From Calditrichota bacterium (GTDB lineage Bacteria > Calditrichota > Calditrichia > RBG-13-44-9 > J075): 11,095 bases of DNA. Numbering within the stretch: the first letter of the stretch is position 1; every line of letters starts with the position of its first letter. Below the pieces are notes generated by a model, which worked only from the letters and a program-made list of their open reading frames with translations, had not been told where the DNA came from and did not search any database. The stretch is taken from contig RFIL01000452.1 of assembly GCA_003695285.1 (NCBI GenBank), forward strand, positions 1 to 11,095, written 5' to 3'. Shown here piece after piece: positions 1-7,630 of this stretch. Both the position numbers and the translations under genes were made by a program.

Positions 1-1892
1 AGATAGATTATGCCTTAAAATATTTAAGCAATCCTAAAGTAAAATTTTTTGATTATGGGATAATGAAGACGTTTCTGGAGGGTAGCAACAATGGTCTTTT
101 TTATGCCCATTTCAGCAAATCAAAAATTAAACCTCTGTTTTTTTATATTAATCCTTTTTCAAATGAAGAAGTACGCTTCATGCGTCGTCTGAAGGGCCCC
201 TCCTACATTTATGCACCCGAGATCATCAATCAATTCCATACCCAGCAGGAATATGTTGACAGTAGCTTCATCAATGAACCTGAAAAAAACGATCTCTACA
301 TTCGGCAATATCAAATTGACTGCACTCTGGAGGGCAGTCGATTAAACTTTTCTGCTCAAACCATTATAGAGTTTACTCCTCTGATTGACAGCCTGAAATG
401 GCTGGCTTTTGCCCTGTATGATGAACTGGAAATGGACTCACTGTTCTGGGGAGATGGCACACCGGCAATGTATATAAAAGAAAAAGGTAATCCCGTCCTA
501 TGGGTGAAAGGGGATACCCCTTTTCTCAAAGACTCCCTGTATGTCTTGAAAATGAACTATCATGGTAAATTGATCGAGAGAAAGAAAGATTGGTTTTATA
601 TCCAATCCTCAAAAGGGTGGTATCCCCGGCACGGTGAATACCAAAAAGCCATGTTTGATATTACCTTTCATTATCCGGATGATTTTGACCTGGTGAGCAT
701 CGGTGAGCGCGTATCACAGGATACAAGCGATAACATCATAACATCCCACTGGAGAACCTCTTCTCCCATCCGCAATGCTTCGTTTAATGTTGGCTTTTTC
801 GATGAATATCGCATAGAGAAAAGCAATCTACCCCCTGTTACGGTACTGATTGCGGAAACCGGGCATCAGGAGATTGCCCGAGCCCTGAGTCGAATCGGCG
901 TTGGATCCGGGAAAAACATGGAGAAGGAAGTGGGGGGAGATATCTACCGGAGTATCGAACTTTTTCAGGAAGTGTTCGGACCTGCTCCGGTGGATCATTT
1001 TTACATCACCGATATTCCCTATATGCACGGAGAGGCTTTTCCGGGATTGGTACATCTCTCCTGGATTACTTTCCAACGAACGGCCGCGGGTGGTATGGAT
1101 GAAGTTTTTCGCGCTCATGAAGTGGCTCATCAATGGTGGGGAATTGGTGTGGATATAAAATCCTATCACGACCAGTGGATCAGTGAAGGCTTTGCAGAAT
1201 ATTCCGGATGGTGGTATTACCAATCCCGATTGCAGGAAGAAAAGAAAGAAAAAGATTATTACGACATGTTAAAGGATTGGAGGAAAAAAATCACCGGCAA
1301 TCGAAAATATTTTTTAGGCAAAGGACAGGCAGCCGCTCCCATCTGGCTGGGTTATCGCACTCACAGCAGTGATACCAAGGGAGATTATAATCTGATTATT
1401 TACAAAAAAGGCGCCTGGATTTTACACATGCTTCGAAGTCTGTTAACAAATGTGGATACCGGTGATGATTCTCAATTTGAACAACTAATGAAAGGATTTT
1501 ACCGGGAATTTGTGGGGAAAAACGCCTCCACCGAAGATTTTATGGAATATATTGAAGAGAAAATCGGCACCAACATGCAATGGTTTTTTGATCAATGGGT
1601 ATACGGTTCGCAAATTCCCACATATCATGCAGCTCATCAGATTGTAACAACCCCTTCCGGTGAGTATCAGGTGAATTGTCGGATTCGTCAGAGCGGCGTA
1701 GATGAAACATTCCGTATGCCATTACTCATCGCAGTCACATTTAAAAATGAAACTTCTCCGAAAGTTTTCCGTGTTTGGGTAGAAGGAAAAGAAAGCCAAC
1801 ACACCCTGGGAACTTTTCCGGAAAAACCAGAGAAGGTAATCTTCAATTACCATGAATCAGTATTGTGTGAACTCAAAACTGAAAAATGGTAA
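1..1892 (+). CDS. M1-family zinc metallopeptidase, 5'-partial
   Basis: A gluzincin peptidase of the M1 aminopeptidase superfamily. Numbering from the ATG at 63, the zinc site is HEVAH at residues 352-356. The third ligand Glu375 lies 18 residues later in an SEGFAEY block, giving HEXXH-X18-E, and Tyr447 in YKKGAW fits the catalytic tyrosine. A beta-rich N-terminal region (about 80-250) precedes the catalytic domain, as in M1 enzymes. The frame stays open upstream of 63 to the window edge, adding at least 20 codons, and no ribosome binding site precedes 63. The true start is therefore outside the window and any signal peptide is unseen. The usual GAMEN exopeptidase motif is not recognisable: the equivalent stretch reads GEAFPGLVHLS (about 323-333). 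Peptidase fold and metal site are secure; strict aminopeptidase activity is not. The protease gene follows after 147 nt. Confidence 0.9.
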   Translation, partial: IDYALKYLSNPKVKFFDYGIMKTFLEGSNNGLFYAHFSKSKIKPLFFYINPFSNEEVRFMRRLKGPSYIYAPEIINQFHTQQEYVDSSFINEPEKNDLYIRQYQIDCTLEGSRLNFSAQTIIEFTPLIDSLKWLAFALYDELEMDSLFWGDGTPAMYIKEKGNPVLWVKGDTPFLKDSLYVLKMNYHGKLIERKKDWFYIQSSKGWYPRHGEYQKAMFDITFHYPDDFDLVSIGERVSQDTSDNIITSHWRTSSPIRNASFNVGFFDEYRIEKSNLPPVTVLIAETGHQEIARALSRIGVGSGKNMEKEVGGDIYRSIELFQEVFGPAPVDHFYITDIPYMHGEAFPGLVHLSWITFQRTAAGGMDEVFRAHEVAHQWWGIGVDIKSYHDQWISEGFAEYSGWWYYQSRLQEEKKEKDYYDMLKDWRKKITGNRKYFLGKGQAAAPIWLGYRTHSSDTKGDYNLIIYKKGAWILHMLRSLLTNVDTGDDSQFEQLMKGFYREFVGKNASTEDFMEYIEEKIGTNMQWFFDQWVYGSQIPTYHAAHQIVTTPSGEYQVNCRIRQSGVDETFRMPLLIAVTFKNETSPKVFRVWVEGKESQHTLGTFPEKPEKVIFNYHESVLCELKTEKW

Positions 1893-1985
1893 GAGAGTTT
1901 CCAATTTTGAGATGTCTATAAATAGATTTTTAACACTGACACTTTTCTAACAAAGAATAATACCAATATGATTTTAGGAGTGGCA

Positions 1986-2015
1986 AGTCGTTAAGAATTA
2001 AAGAGTCGTTTAAGA
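1986..2015 (+). repeat. Short direct repeat upstream of the protease gene
   Basis: AGTCGTTAAGA (1986-1996) recurs as AGTCGTTTAAGA (2004-2015), start to start 18 bp. It sits 25-54 nt before the protease ATG. It could be a tandem operator or chance; nothing else identifies it. Confidence 0.3.
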
Positions 2016-2039
2016 TGATCAAACCGTGGAGAAATAGAT

Positions 2040-3104
2040 ATGCCCCGGAGATTAATTTATCACCTTCTTTTCATTTTTTTCATATCTGTCATCATATTCT
2101 CCTGTTCTCGTTATGTGGTCGATGTTTCTCATCCCGCACTACAGGATGGGAAATACGATAGTTCGTTTCCTATCGGGAGTGATGATAGGGCGTTGGAGAG
2201 AGTTGTCGAATCAGTGAGACTGGTGAATGCTTCTGCTCAATTTAAACGTTACTATTTTTCCCGGGAACAGGATATGCGCATTCAAAATTTAACCCCTGAC
2301 ATATTTAAGCAACATCAGGGTGAAGCGGAGATAATTACCGATTTTGTAGTAGGTACGGCGACCATTATTTATGCTGACAAACGAAGGCTGGCAGTGCTTT
2401 CCTGTGCCCATGTGGTGGATTTTCCAGATACTTTAATTGATTACTATCTGAACGCAGATGGCACGGAGTCCGATATTATCAGTTCGGTGGCGTTGAAAAC
2501 CCGTCAAAAAATTCATTTGAGTGATCTGCGACAGGGGGAGGATGTAAAAATCCTGGCGATAGATCGTGAAAACGATCTGGTCATCCTGGGAAAAGAATTT
2601 TTATTCCCTCCTTCCCAGGCCCTACCGGTTTTTCCGTGCCCATTGGGAAGCGCAAAGGAACTCAACTGGGGGAATTTTGTCTATATTATCGGTTTCCCTG
2701 CTGGTAAAAAAATGATTACACGTGGGATTATCAGTGATCCGGACCGGGGACCTCAGCATGGGTTCCTGCTGGATGCCCTGTTTAACCGGGGGATGAGCGG
2801 GGGAATCGTACTCGCGATACGGGACGGTATCCCCAACTTTGAACTGGTCGGGATTGTCAATTCTGTGGCAGCTGACACAGAAGTCCGCATATTTCCACAA
2901 TCGGATTACGATCGTTCGATGGTAGATACCAATATCCCCTACACCGGGAATCTGTATTTACGGAGTTACCGCAAAATCAATTATGGAATTTGTTTTGGAA
3001 TATCCATAGAGACGATACAGGAATTTATCGAGAAAAACAGAGGCAACCTGGAAAATGCAGGCTTTAAGATGGAGCGTTTCTGGAGTAGCGAGTATACCGG
3101 ATAG
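2040..3104 (+). CDS. Trypsin-like serine protease lipoprotein
   Basis: A 354-residue envelope protease of the chymotrypsin/trypsin fold (S1-like). The N-terminus is a lipoprotein signal: MPRR, a hydrophobic stretch (5-20) and lipobox IFSC with Cys22 as the lipidation site. The catalytic triad can be read in order: His124 in LSCAHVV, Asp179 in ENDLVIL, and Ser253 in RGMSGG, where the usual residue before Ser-Gly-Gly is Met. No PDZ domain follows, unlike DegP/HtrA; the tail after the serine is about 100 residues. A GGAG stands 8 nt before the ATG. It lies downstream of the M1 peptidase on the same strand, so the pair may be a small envelope proteolysis unit, but the 147-nt gap allows a separate promoter. 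Substrate unknown. Protease fold is confident; an inactive or purely regulatory role cannot be excluded. Confidence 0.82.
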   Translation: MPRRLIYHLLFIFFISVIIFSCSRYVVDVSHPALQDGKYDSSFPIGSDDRALERVVESVRLVNASAQFKRYYFSREQDMRIQNLTPDIFKQHQGEAEIITDFVVGTATIIYADKRRLAVLSCAHVVDFPDTLIDYYLNADGTESDIISSVALKTRQKIHLSDLRQGEDVKILAIDRENDLVILGKEFLFPPSQALPVFPCPLGSAKELNWGNFVYIIGFPAGKKMITRGIISDPDRGPQHGFLLDALFNRGMSGGIVLAIRDGIPNFELVGIVNSVAADTEVRIFPQSDYDRSMVDTNIPYTGNLYLRSYRKINYGICFGISIETIQEFIEKNRGNLENAGFKMERFWSSEYTG

Positions 3105-3276
3105 CTCTATGGAGAAAATTAAATCATGCCAATTTTACCTCAATGAAACACTGTACCGGAACCCTCATCCTTTGATTCCTCATTTCACTATTCTTGAGTC
3201 CTGTCACATGGAGTAACAAAAAATTCAACAAATTTAACTAACAATTAATTATCACCCTTACCGCCGGTGAAGTTTA

Positions 3277-3305
3277 ACTGTGCGTTCTAATGGCACAGTC
3301 TTTGT
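3277..3305 (+). terminator. Possible weak Rho-independent terminator
   Basis: ACTGTGC (3277-3283) pairs with GCACAGT (3293-3299), a 7-bp perfect stem with a 9-nt loop. It is followed by CTTTGTT, a poor U-tract. It lies 173 nt after the protease stop, so it may end that transcript, but the stem is short. Confidence 0.3.
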
Positions 3306-3442
3306 TCTATTGAATCTGCCAATATGTTGAAGGATATTAATGAGGAATCTTTCATGCTGTGCTGTTTGACGTATCTATACTTTAAAAGCCGGAGATTTTG
3401 ATAAGCAACCGATGCTGGAATGAGTAAACAATGTGCACTATC

Positions 3443-3472
3443 TATACAACAGCAATGCAGCATGAGTATAAT
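3443..3472 (+). promoter_or_regulatory. Candidate sigma70-type promoter for the zinc-ribbon/TonB gene
   Basis: A consensus -10 hexamer TATAAT (3467-3472) is preceded, with an 18-nt spacer, by TATACA (3443-3448), four of six matches to TTGACA. The predicted transcript start near 3479 gives a leader of roughly 67 nt before the ATG at 3546. The region is AT-rich, so chance is a real alternative. Confidence 0.35.
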
Positions 3473-3545
3473 TTATACGTGTCCTCTCTAACAGGGCCGT
3501 TTAATCACCACTCTACAGGGATGAAACATCTTGAGGGGGTTACCC

Positions 3546-5471
3546 ATGATTTGTAAAGTATGTACCGGATTTGTCGAACAGGGACAGGAGAGTTGTCCCC
3601 ATTGCGGTTCACCGCTGGAAAGCCCATCTGCCAACAAACAGAAACAACGATATTATTGCAAACGATGTTATCGATTTTTACCATCCCGAATTTGTCCAAT
3701 CCACGGGACAGAGGCAACGATAGGGATTGACCAGGAGACATTAAAATCTGAAGCCAGACCTCTGGGGGGCAAAGACGTTCCCAATGAACCTCCTCCTGCT
3801 GAACCTATTGTCACCCCCACCCCTCAAAATGGGAATATCAGCCCGGAAGACTCACCTCCGGAGGATGATTTGTTTCTAAACAGAATTCTGGAAGATGTGT
3901 TAAAGGAATCAGATATTCCCCGAAGCGAAGAGAGCAAACCCGATCACTCGGAATCCTTTTTTACCTCAAGTGGAGAGGAAGAACAGGATAAGGACCTGGC
4001 GGATTCATTACTGGGTGGTTTAATTGAAGAAAAATTTCAGACATTAAAGAAGGAAAGAGATACCCAATCCCGCCCTCCGAAGGAGGAAAAGCGAAGTTAT
4101 TCCACTCCGCCAAAGAGTCCGCCTCCCAGAAGGAAACCGGCTCCTTCACCAAAATCACCGAAAACTTCTACCAGTATTTTTGCCTCTATTCGAAAAAATT
4201 CATCCCGGTTGTTAATTGGTCTTGCCGTTCTTGTCGGAATTCTGTTGATAGCTGTGGTGGGCATTGGTGTTAAGAATTATCTCAAACCGAAGTTGGATAG
4301 AGCTGCTCTTCTCCAACAAGCAGATGAAAATTTTCAACAACAAAATTATACCGCTGCGCTGCAACTCTACAGTCAATTTCAAGATCAATTTCCCCAAGCA
4401 CCGGAAATAAACTCGGTCAAGGAACGGATCGCCAGTATCTCCTCGATTCTGGAGAATCGGCAGAAGAATTTAGCACTGTTACAAAGCCTTGAAAAACAAG
4501 CTCTGCAAGCTTTTGAAACCGGGCAAATTGTTTCCCCAGAAGAGGACAATGTTCTTTCCTATCTCAATCAGATGCTTCAGATTGATCCCACTTATGGTCC
4601 TGCTCTGGAACTTGAGAATCAAGTGATTGAATATTTGCTGGCAGAAGCAGAAAACGCTTTCAACGAATCTCGCTATGATGACGCTCTTGAAAATTATAAA
4701 CAGATTCTGACTCTTAAACCCGATGACACGCAATTGCTGGATGAGATTGAAAAGACACTGAAACTAAAGAATATCCAGGAAATGTTGCAGAATTTAAGTG
4801 AGATATCAAAAACCCGGGCAGAAATCCAAAATTTACAACAGGAGCGGATACGATTACAAGCGCAACTAAAACGGGAGCGGAGTCGTTTTCAACAGCTCAC
4901 GAAAGATCGTAAATCCAATAGCCTTACTTCGGCGACTCCTACCAGGAAGAAAAATACGGCTTCGCGACCGACCACACGCAAGCCTCGAAGTACCCAACCG
5001 CTGGCTGAGAAAAAATCCACCACTCCTCGCAGGAACTCTACAACTCCTGCCACCAGGCCAAAGACGACCACTACAGCGAAAAAGACGCCGACGACCAGTG
5101 CCTCTCAAAATGAACCGGTGGAAAACCTGTTAGGAATTGAATTATTGCCCACAGAAGAAGCAAATACCAACGATTCTGAACAACCACCGGTCATCGATGA
5201 AAAATTAATTGATGGCGGTGAAAAACAGTATGTTCATAAGGAAACTCCCCGCCTACCTCCTTCCGTCAAGAAAGGCGATATGTTGATGATTCTCGCAGAA
5301 TGTGTGGTTTCGGTAAAAGGGAATGTGGAGTCGGTAAAATTGCTAACCCCGCTGGATGATGAACGGATTAATCAGGTGGCATTGAACGCTTTGAAAAACT
5401 ATCGATTTAAACCTGCCACCTTTCGCGGTAAGCCAGTGCGGTTTAAAACTGTGGAAGTGATGACCTTCTGA
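3546..5471 (+). CDS. Zinc-ribbon / TM / TPR / TonB C-terminal domain protein
   Basis: A 641-residue mosaic membrane protein. I place the start at ATG 3546 because GAGGGGG ends 6 nt upstream; an in-frame TTG at 3531 is less likely. In order: a zinc ribbon with Cys3/Cys6 and Cys17/Cys20; a second possible metal site Cys38, Cys41, Cys50, His53; an acidic, proline-rich disordered stretch (about 60-180); a basic stretch (about 185-220); one membrane helix (222-242); TPR-like helices (about 255-410); a coiled coil (about 410-457); a basic Thr/Pro/Lys/Arg linker (458-521); and a TonB-type C-terminal domain (about 570-641) with the typical KGNVESVKLL and NYRFKPATFRGKPV segments. The charge pattern predicts zinc ribbon inside and TPR/TonB in the periplasm. 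The membrane helix lacks the His of classical TonB SxxxH, so ExbBD coupling is doubtful. A scaffold or sensor role is only inference. Confidence 0.85.
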   Translation: MICKVCTGFVEQGQESCPHCGSPLESPSANKQKQRYYCKRCYRFLPSRICPIHGTEATIGIDQETLKSEARPLGGKDVPNEPPPAEPIVTPTPQNGNISPEDSPPEDDLFLNRILEDVLKESDIPRSEESKPDHSESFFTSSGEEEQDKDLADSLLGGLIEEKFQTLKKERDTQSRPPKEEKRSYSTPPKSPPPRRKPAPSPKSPKTSTSIFASIRKNSSRLLIGLAVLVGILLIAVVGIGVKNYLKPKLDRAALLQQADENFQQQNYTAALQLYSQFQDQFPQAPEINSVKERIASISSILENRQKNLALLQSLEKQALQAFETGQIVSPEEDNVLSYLNQMLQIDPTYGPALELENQVIEYLLAEAENAFNESRYDDALENYKQILTLKPDDTQLLDEIEKTLKLKNIQEMLQNLSEISKTRAEIQNLQQERIRLQAQLKRERSRFQQLTKDRKSNSLTSATPTRKKNTASRPTTRKPRSTQPLAEKKSTTPRRNSTTPATRPKTTTTAKKTPTTSASQNEPVENLLGIELLPTEEANTNDSEQPPVIDEKLIDGGEKQYVHKETPRLPPSVKKGDMLMILAECVVSVKGNVESVKLLTPLDDERINQVALNALKNYRFKPATFRGKPVRFKTVEVMTF

Positions 5472-5518
5472 AGGAAGACAATTGGAGTTCCCCAAAAGAA
5501 CTAAACAATTCGGGAAAT

Positions 5519-5557
5519 AAAAGCCGCTATAGAGTGACCATTCCATAGCGGCTTTTT
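5519..5557. terminator. Bidirectional Rho-independent terminator
   Basis: AAAAGCCGCTAT (5519-5530) and ATAGCGGCTTTT (5545-5556) form a perfect 12-bp inverted repeat with a 14-nt loop. The A-tract on the left and T-tract on the right give a U-tract in both directions. It lies 47 nt after the + strand TonB-domain gene and 9 nt after the end of the converging - strand gene, so it can stop both transcripts. Confidence 0.9.
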
Positions 5558-5565
5558 CGTTACGT

Positions 5566-6075
5566 TTAAATCAACTTTTGCCAGTCCGGTCGAGAAGCAT
5601 CTTCCTCATCCGGTTCCTGATAAATATTATAGACTTCCATCAGCTTCATTCGAGTGGCCTGTAATCGATTCCGCACAATCCGAGAAATACGGGTCATCAT
5701 CTGATAACCAAGTTCGTGATCATCCTCGATTTGTGAGCGCAGAATTTTAGCATTAATCACCAGGGCATTTGTCACTTCAACCGCCCTGGCATCAAACTGC
5801 CATCGGTGGGGAGCGTATAACCAGGACCATCCCAGAACATCACCAGTTCCCAGGGTTTCAATGGTCACGGGCCCACATTTAGGAACATACACTTCTAATG
5901 AGATGACCCCTTTTTCAATTAAGTAAAACATATCGGCATCCTCACCCAGGCGAAAAATATACTGGCCGGGATTGAACGTGGCAAACGTCGTCCACTCGGC
6001 AATTTTCTCCAGATATTTCTCCGGGAAATCCTGAAAAAAAGGATGTTCACGTAAACGATCTACCCTGGACTTCAT
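5566..6075 (-). CDS. Stand-alone cyclic-nucleotide-binding-fold protein
   Basis: A 169-residue protein with the Crp/cNMP-binding beta-roll (about 12-120) and a C-terminal helix (about 120-155), but no helix-turn-helix. It is therefore not a CRP/FNR transcription factor. Fold markers are FNPGQYIFRLGEDADMFYLI (34-53), EKGVISL and the phosphate-cassette region GDVLGWSWLYAP (78-89). In that cassette the Glu and Arg used by CRP to hold cAMP are absent: Trp83 follows Gly82 where Glu is expected, and the WQFDARA segment (92-98) has no Arg at the expected place. Ligand is thus unknown, and it may not be cAMP. The ribosome site AAAGGAG lies 6 nt before the ATG. It follows the tandem universal stress gene by 78 nt on the same strand with no visible terminator between them, so co-transcription is likely. 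A small-molecule or redox-state sensor acting through protein contacts is plausible but inferred. Confidence 0.85.
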   Translation of the reverse strand: MKSRVDRLREHPFFQDFPEKYLEKIAEWTTFATFNPGQYIFRLGEDADMFYLIEKGVISLEVYVPKCGPVTIETLGTGDVLGWSWLYAPHRWQFDARAVEVTNALVINAKILRSQIEDDHELGYQMMTRISRIVRNRLQATRMKLMEVYNIYQEPDEEDASRPDWQKLI

Positions 6076-6153
6076 CTCTTACTCCTTTCCTGAAAGAATC
6101 ACCTGTGTATTGAATAACTTTATTTCCCCACCAATGCCATATTATCGCGTAAT

Positions 6154-7038
6154 TTATTGTTCTTCCCTACCCACCGTTAGCACCGGACAGGGCGCAAGCC
6201 GTACCACCCGATCCGCAGTACTACCGACCAGAAAATGCTCTAAACCACTTCCACTCCTGGCACCCATCACTGTCAAATCAATTTGCTCTTCCTCGATATA
6301 ATTTAAAATCTCTCTAAATGCTTTACCTTCGGTGACCATTATCCGGGATTCATCGGAAACACCAACAAATTCCTGTAACCGTTTTTTCGCCCGTTCTTTA
6401 AGCTCCGGATCAATTTCAAATAATGAGACCACCTCTGCTGTGTAGTAGGCAGGATGAATTTCATGTTCGATAACGTGAAGGAAGTAAGGGGTGGCAGAAA
6501 AATCTCGAGCGATGTCGTTGGCTGTTTTTATCGCTTGCTGAGATTGTTCAGAAAAATCCACCGGTACCAGAATCTTTTTAATGGAAAACGATTCTAAAGA
6601 ATGGTGGACTGTTAAAACCGGTATGGGCGAGGAACGAACCACTTTTTCAGCAACACTGCCGTAAATCCATTTTTTCAAACCGCTTCGGCCGTGGGTTCCG
6701 ATCACAATTAAATCCGGCTGCGCTTCGGATGCGTATTCTAAAATCACCTCAGCAGCATTAATTCCTCTCCGGATTTCAGTTTTTACCTGGACCCCTCTTT
6801 CACTCACCACTTCATGCTGCTGCACCATTTTTTCATGTATTTCCTTCTCCTTCATTTCCGCAAGTTTTTGATATTGCTCCACCTGAGCCTTTTCTGAAAT
6901 ATCTTCATGAAATAAGACCACGGCGTGAAGGAGGGTGATCTCTGCACCATAATGTTCCGCAAGGAATATGGCATATTGAGTGGCTTGTTCAGAATATTCA
7001 CTAAAATCAATGGGAACTAATATATGATTGACCTTCAT
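6154..7038 (-). CDS. Tandem universal stress protein (two UspA domains)
   Basis: A 294-residue cytoplasmic protein of two fused Usp domains (about 1-146 and 152-290). Each begins with a matching strand, HILVPIDFSE and KILVPVDFSE, and ends in PVLTV. The ATP-binding signature G-x2-G-x9-G-S/T is complete in domain 1 (Gly114, Gly117, Gly127, Ser128). In domain 2 the second Gly is Ser262 (Gly259, Ser262, Gly272, Ser273), so nucleotide binding there may be weaker. ATP-binding Usp proteins help cells survive starvation, redox or energy stress, but the specific role of this one cannot be read. AGGAGG sits 6 nt before the ATG at 7038. It is the first gene of a - strand unit with the cyclic-nucleotide-fold gene, and a TATAAT promoter candidate lies about 60 nt upstream. 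Confidence 0.93.
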   Translation of the reverse strand: MKVNHILVPIDFSEYSEQATQYAIFLAEHYGAEITLLHAVVLFHEDISEKAQVEQYQKLAEMKEKEIHEKMVQQHEVVSERGVQVKTEIRRGINAAEVILEYASEAQPDLIVIGTHGRSGLKKWIYGSVAEKVVRSSPIPVLTVHHSLESFSIKKILVPVDFSEQSQQAIKTANDIARDFSATPYFLHVIEHEIHPAYYTAEVVSLFEIDPELKERAKKRLQEFVGVSDESRIMVTEGKAFREILNYIEEEQIDLTVMGARSGSGLEHFLVGSTADRVVRLAPCPVLTVGREEQ

Positions 7039-7094
7039 TTTATTCCTCCTTTGCTATCAGGTTAATGGAATCATCCAATTTCCCACCTGATTCT

Positions 7095-7123
7095 ATTATA
7101 CGGTACATACAAAAAAGTTGCCA
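7095..7123 (-). promoter_or_regulatory. Candidate promoter of the universal stress operon
   Basis: Read on the - strand, a consensus TATAAT (7100 to 7095) has TGGCAA (7123 to 7118) 17 nt upstream as a poor -35. The predicted start near 7088 leaves a leader of about 50 nt before the ATG at 7038. The weak -35 would fit an activated or stress-dependent promoter, but that is inference. Confidence 0.45.
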
Positions 7124-7157
7124 TATTTTCTTTTTTAAAATTAACATCAATGAAAAC

Positions 7158-7169
7158 AGCTATATAGCT
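7158..7169. repeat. 12-bp perfect palindrome upstream of the stress promoter
   Basis: AGCTATATAGCT is self-complementary, and its centre lies about 75 bp upstream of the predicted stress-operon start. The position would suit an activator site, but the sequence is AT-rich and only one copy is visible. Confidence 0.25.
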
Positions 7170-7630
7170 TTTACTATAGAAGATTATGAGGCCTGGTATG
7201 TATTTGCCACGAAAAAGGCCTTGAAAAATCACATTATTCTTTATTCCCTTAATTTTTCTGTAAATATCCTTTTTCATTCACAGTGGCGGGTGAGAAGTTT
7301 TGTGGCAGGGGTTTGGATATATGGGAATGACGTTCCGGTAATGGGGAAATTCAGGTGATATTATCATCGGAGATTGATAGTTTGTAAAAGCGATTTTTTT
7401 TTCGTACATTTTTTTGCTTTACTTTGGTACCAGGAAACAGTGAACAAACACCACGTCATAACAATATTGTATCCCATTGCTTCTCTTTCACTGATTTCAA
7501 CTCCCGGATCCGTTCAGATTAGGATACGATAGCAAAGTTCTGAAACAATTTTATCCTTTCTTGCCATATAGTTTTTGCCCTCTTCAAAAGGGCTGCAACA
7601 CACTACCTTATTATAGAAGGAGGCTTATTC

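Larger units (their letters stand above)
3105..3545. other. 440-nt non-coding gap with weak regulatory candidates
   Basis: No convincing reading frame on either strand. It holds the possible terminator at 3277-3299 and the possible promoter at 3443-3472. TATCTATAC occurs twice, at 3372-3380 and 3439-3447. I see no tRNA, riboswitch or mobile-element signature. Confidence 0.6.
7039..7630. other. 592-nt AT-rich divergent intergenic region
   Basis: This separates the leftward stress operon from the rightward cytochrome genes and should hold both promoters. On the left are the stress-gene promoter candidate (7095-7123) and the palindrome at 7158-7169. Further right, T-rich DNA at 7388-7426 ends in TTACTTTG, slightly like the Bacteroidota -7 element TAnnTTTG, but no TTTG lies at proper distance, so I do not call it a promoter. 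A 5-bp hairpin GCCCT/AGGGC (7577-7593) precedes the ribosome site of the 7631 gene. A 97-codon frame at 7065-7358 is judged spurious. Confidence 0.6.

Noticed and set aside
828..1223. 131-codon - strand frame inside the M1 peptidase gene
   Set aside because: Antisense shadow of a well-supported coding region containing the zinc site; no domain or ribosome site.
3531..3545. TTG at 3531 as start of the zinc-ribbon gene
   Set aside because: The GAGGGGG ribosome site lies inside this stretch and is well spaced for ATG 3546.
4866..5108. Arg/Gly-rich - strand frames opposite the TonB-domain gene
   Set aside because: They mirror the low-complexity Thr/Pro/Lys linker codons of the + strand gene; composition is an artefact.
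5566..6075. Reading the cyclic-nucleotide-fold gene as a CRP/FNR transcription factor
   Set aside because: The protein ends about 50 residues after the beta-roll with no helix-turn-helix, and the stop is intact with no sign of a frameshifted continuation before the terminator.
7187..7226. Two AGGCCT copies that could pair as a hairpin
   Set aside because: AGGCCT is itself a 6-bp palindrome; the pairing has a loop over 20 nt and no U-tract, so it is not a credible terminator.
7065..7358. 97-codon + strand frame in the intergenic region
   Set aside because: It overlaps the stress-operon promoter candidate, has no properly spaced ribosome site, an AT-driven residue mix (Ile, Phe, Asn, Tyr) and no recognisable domain.
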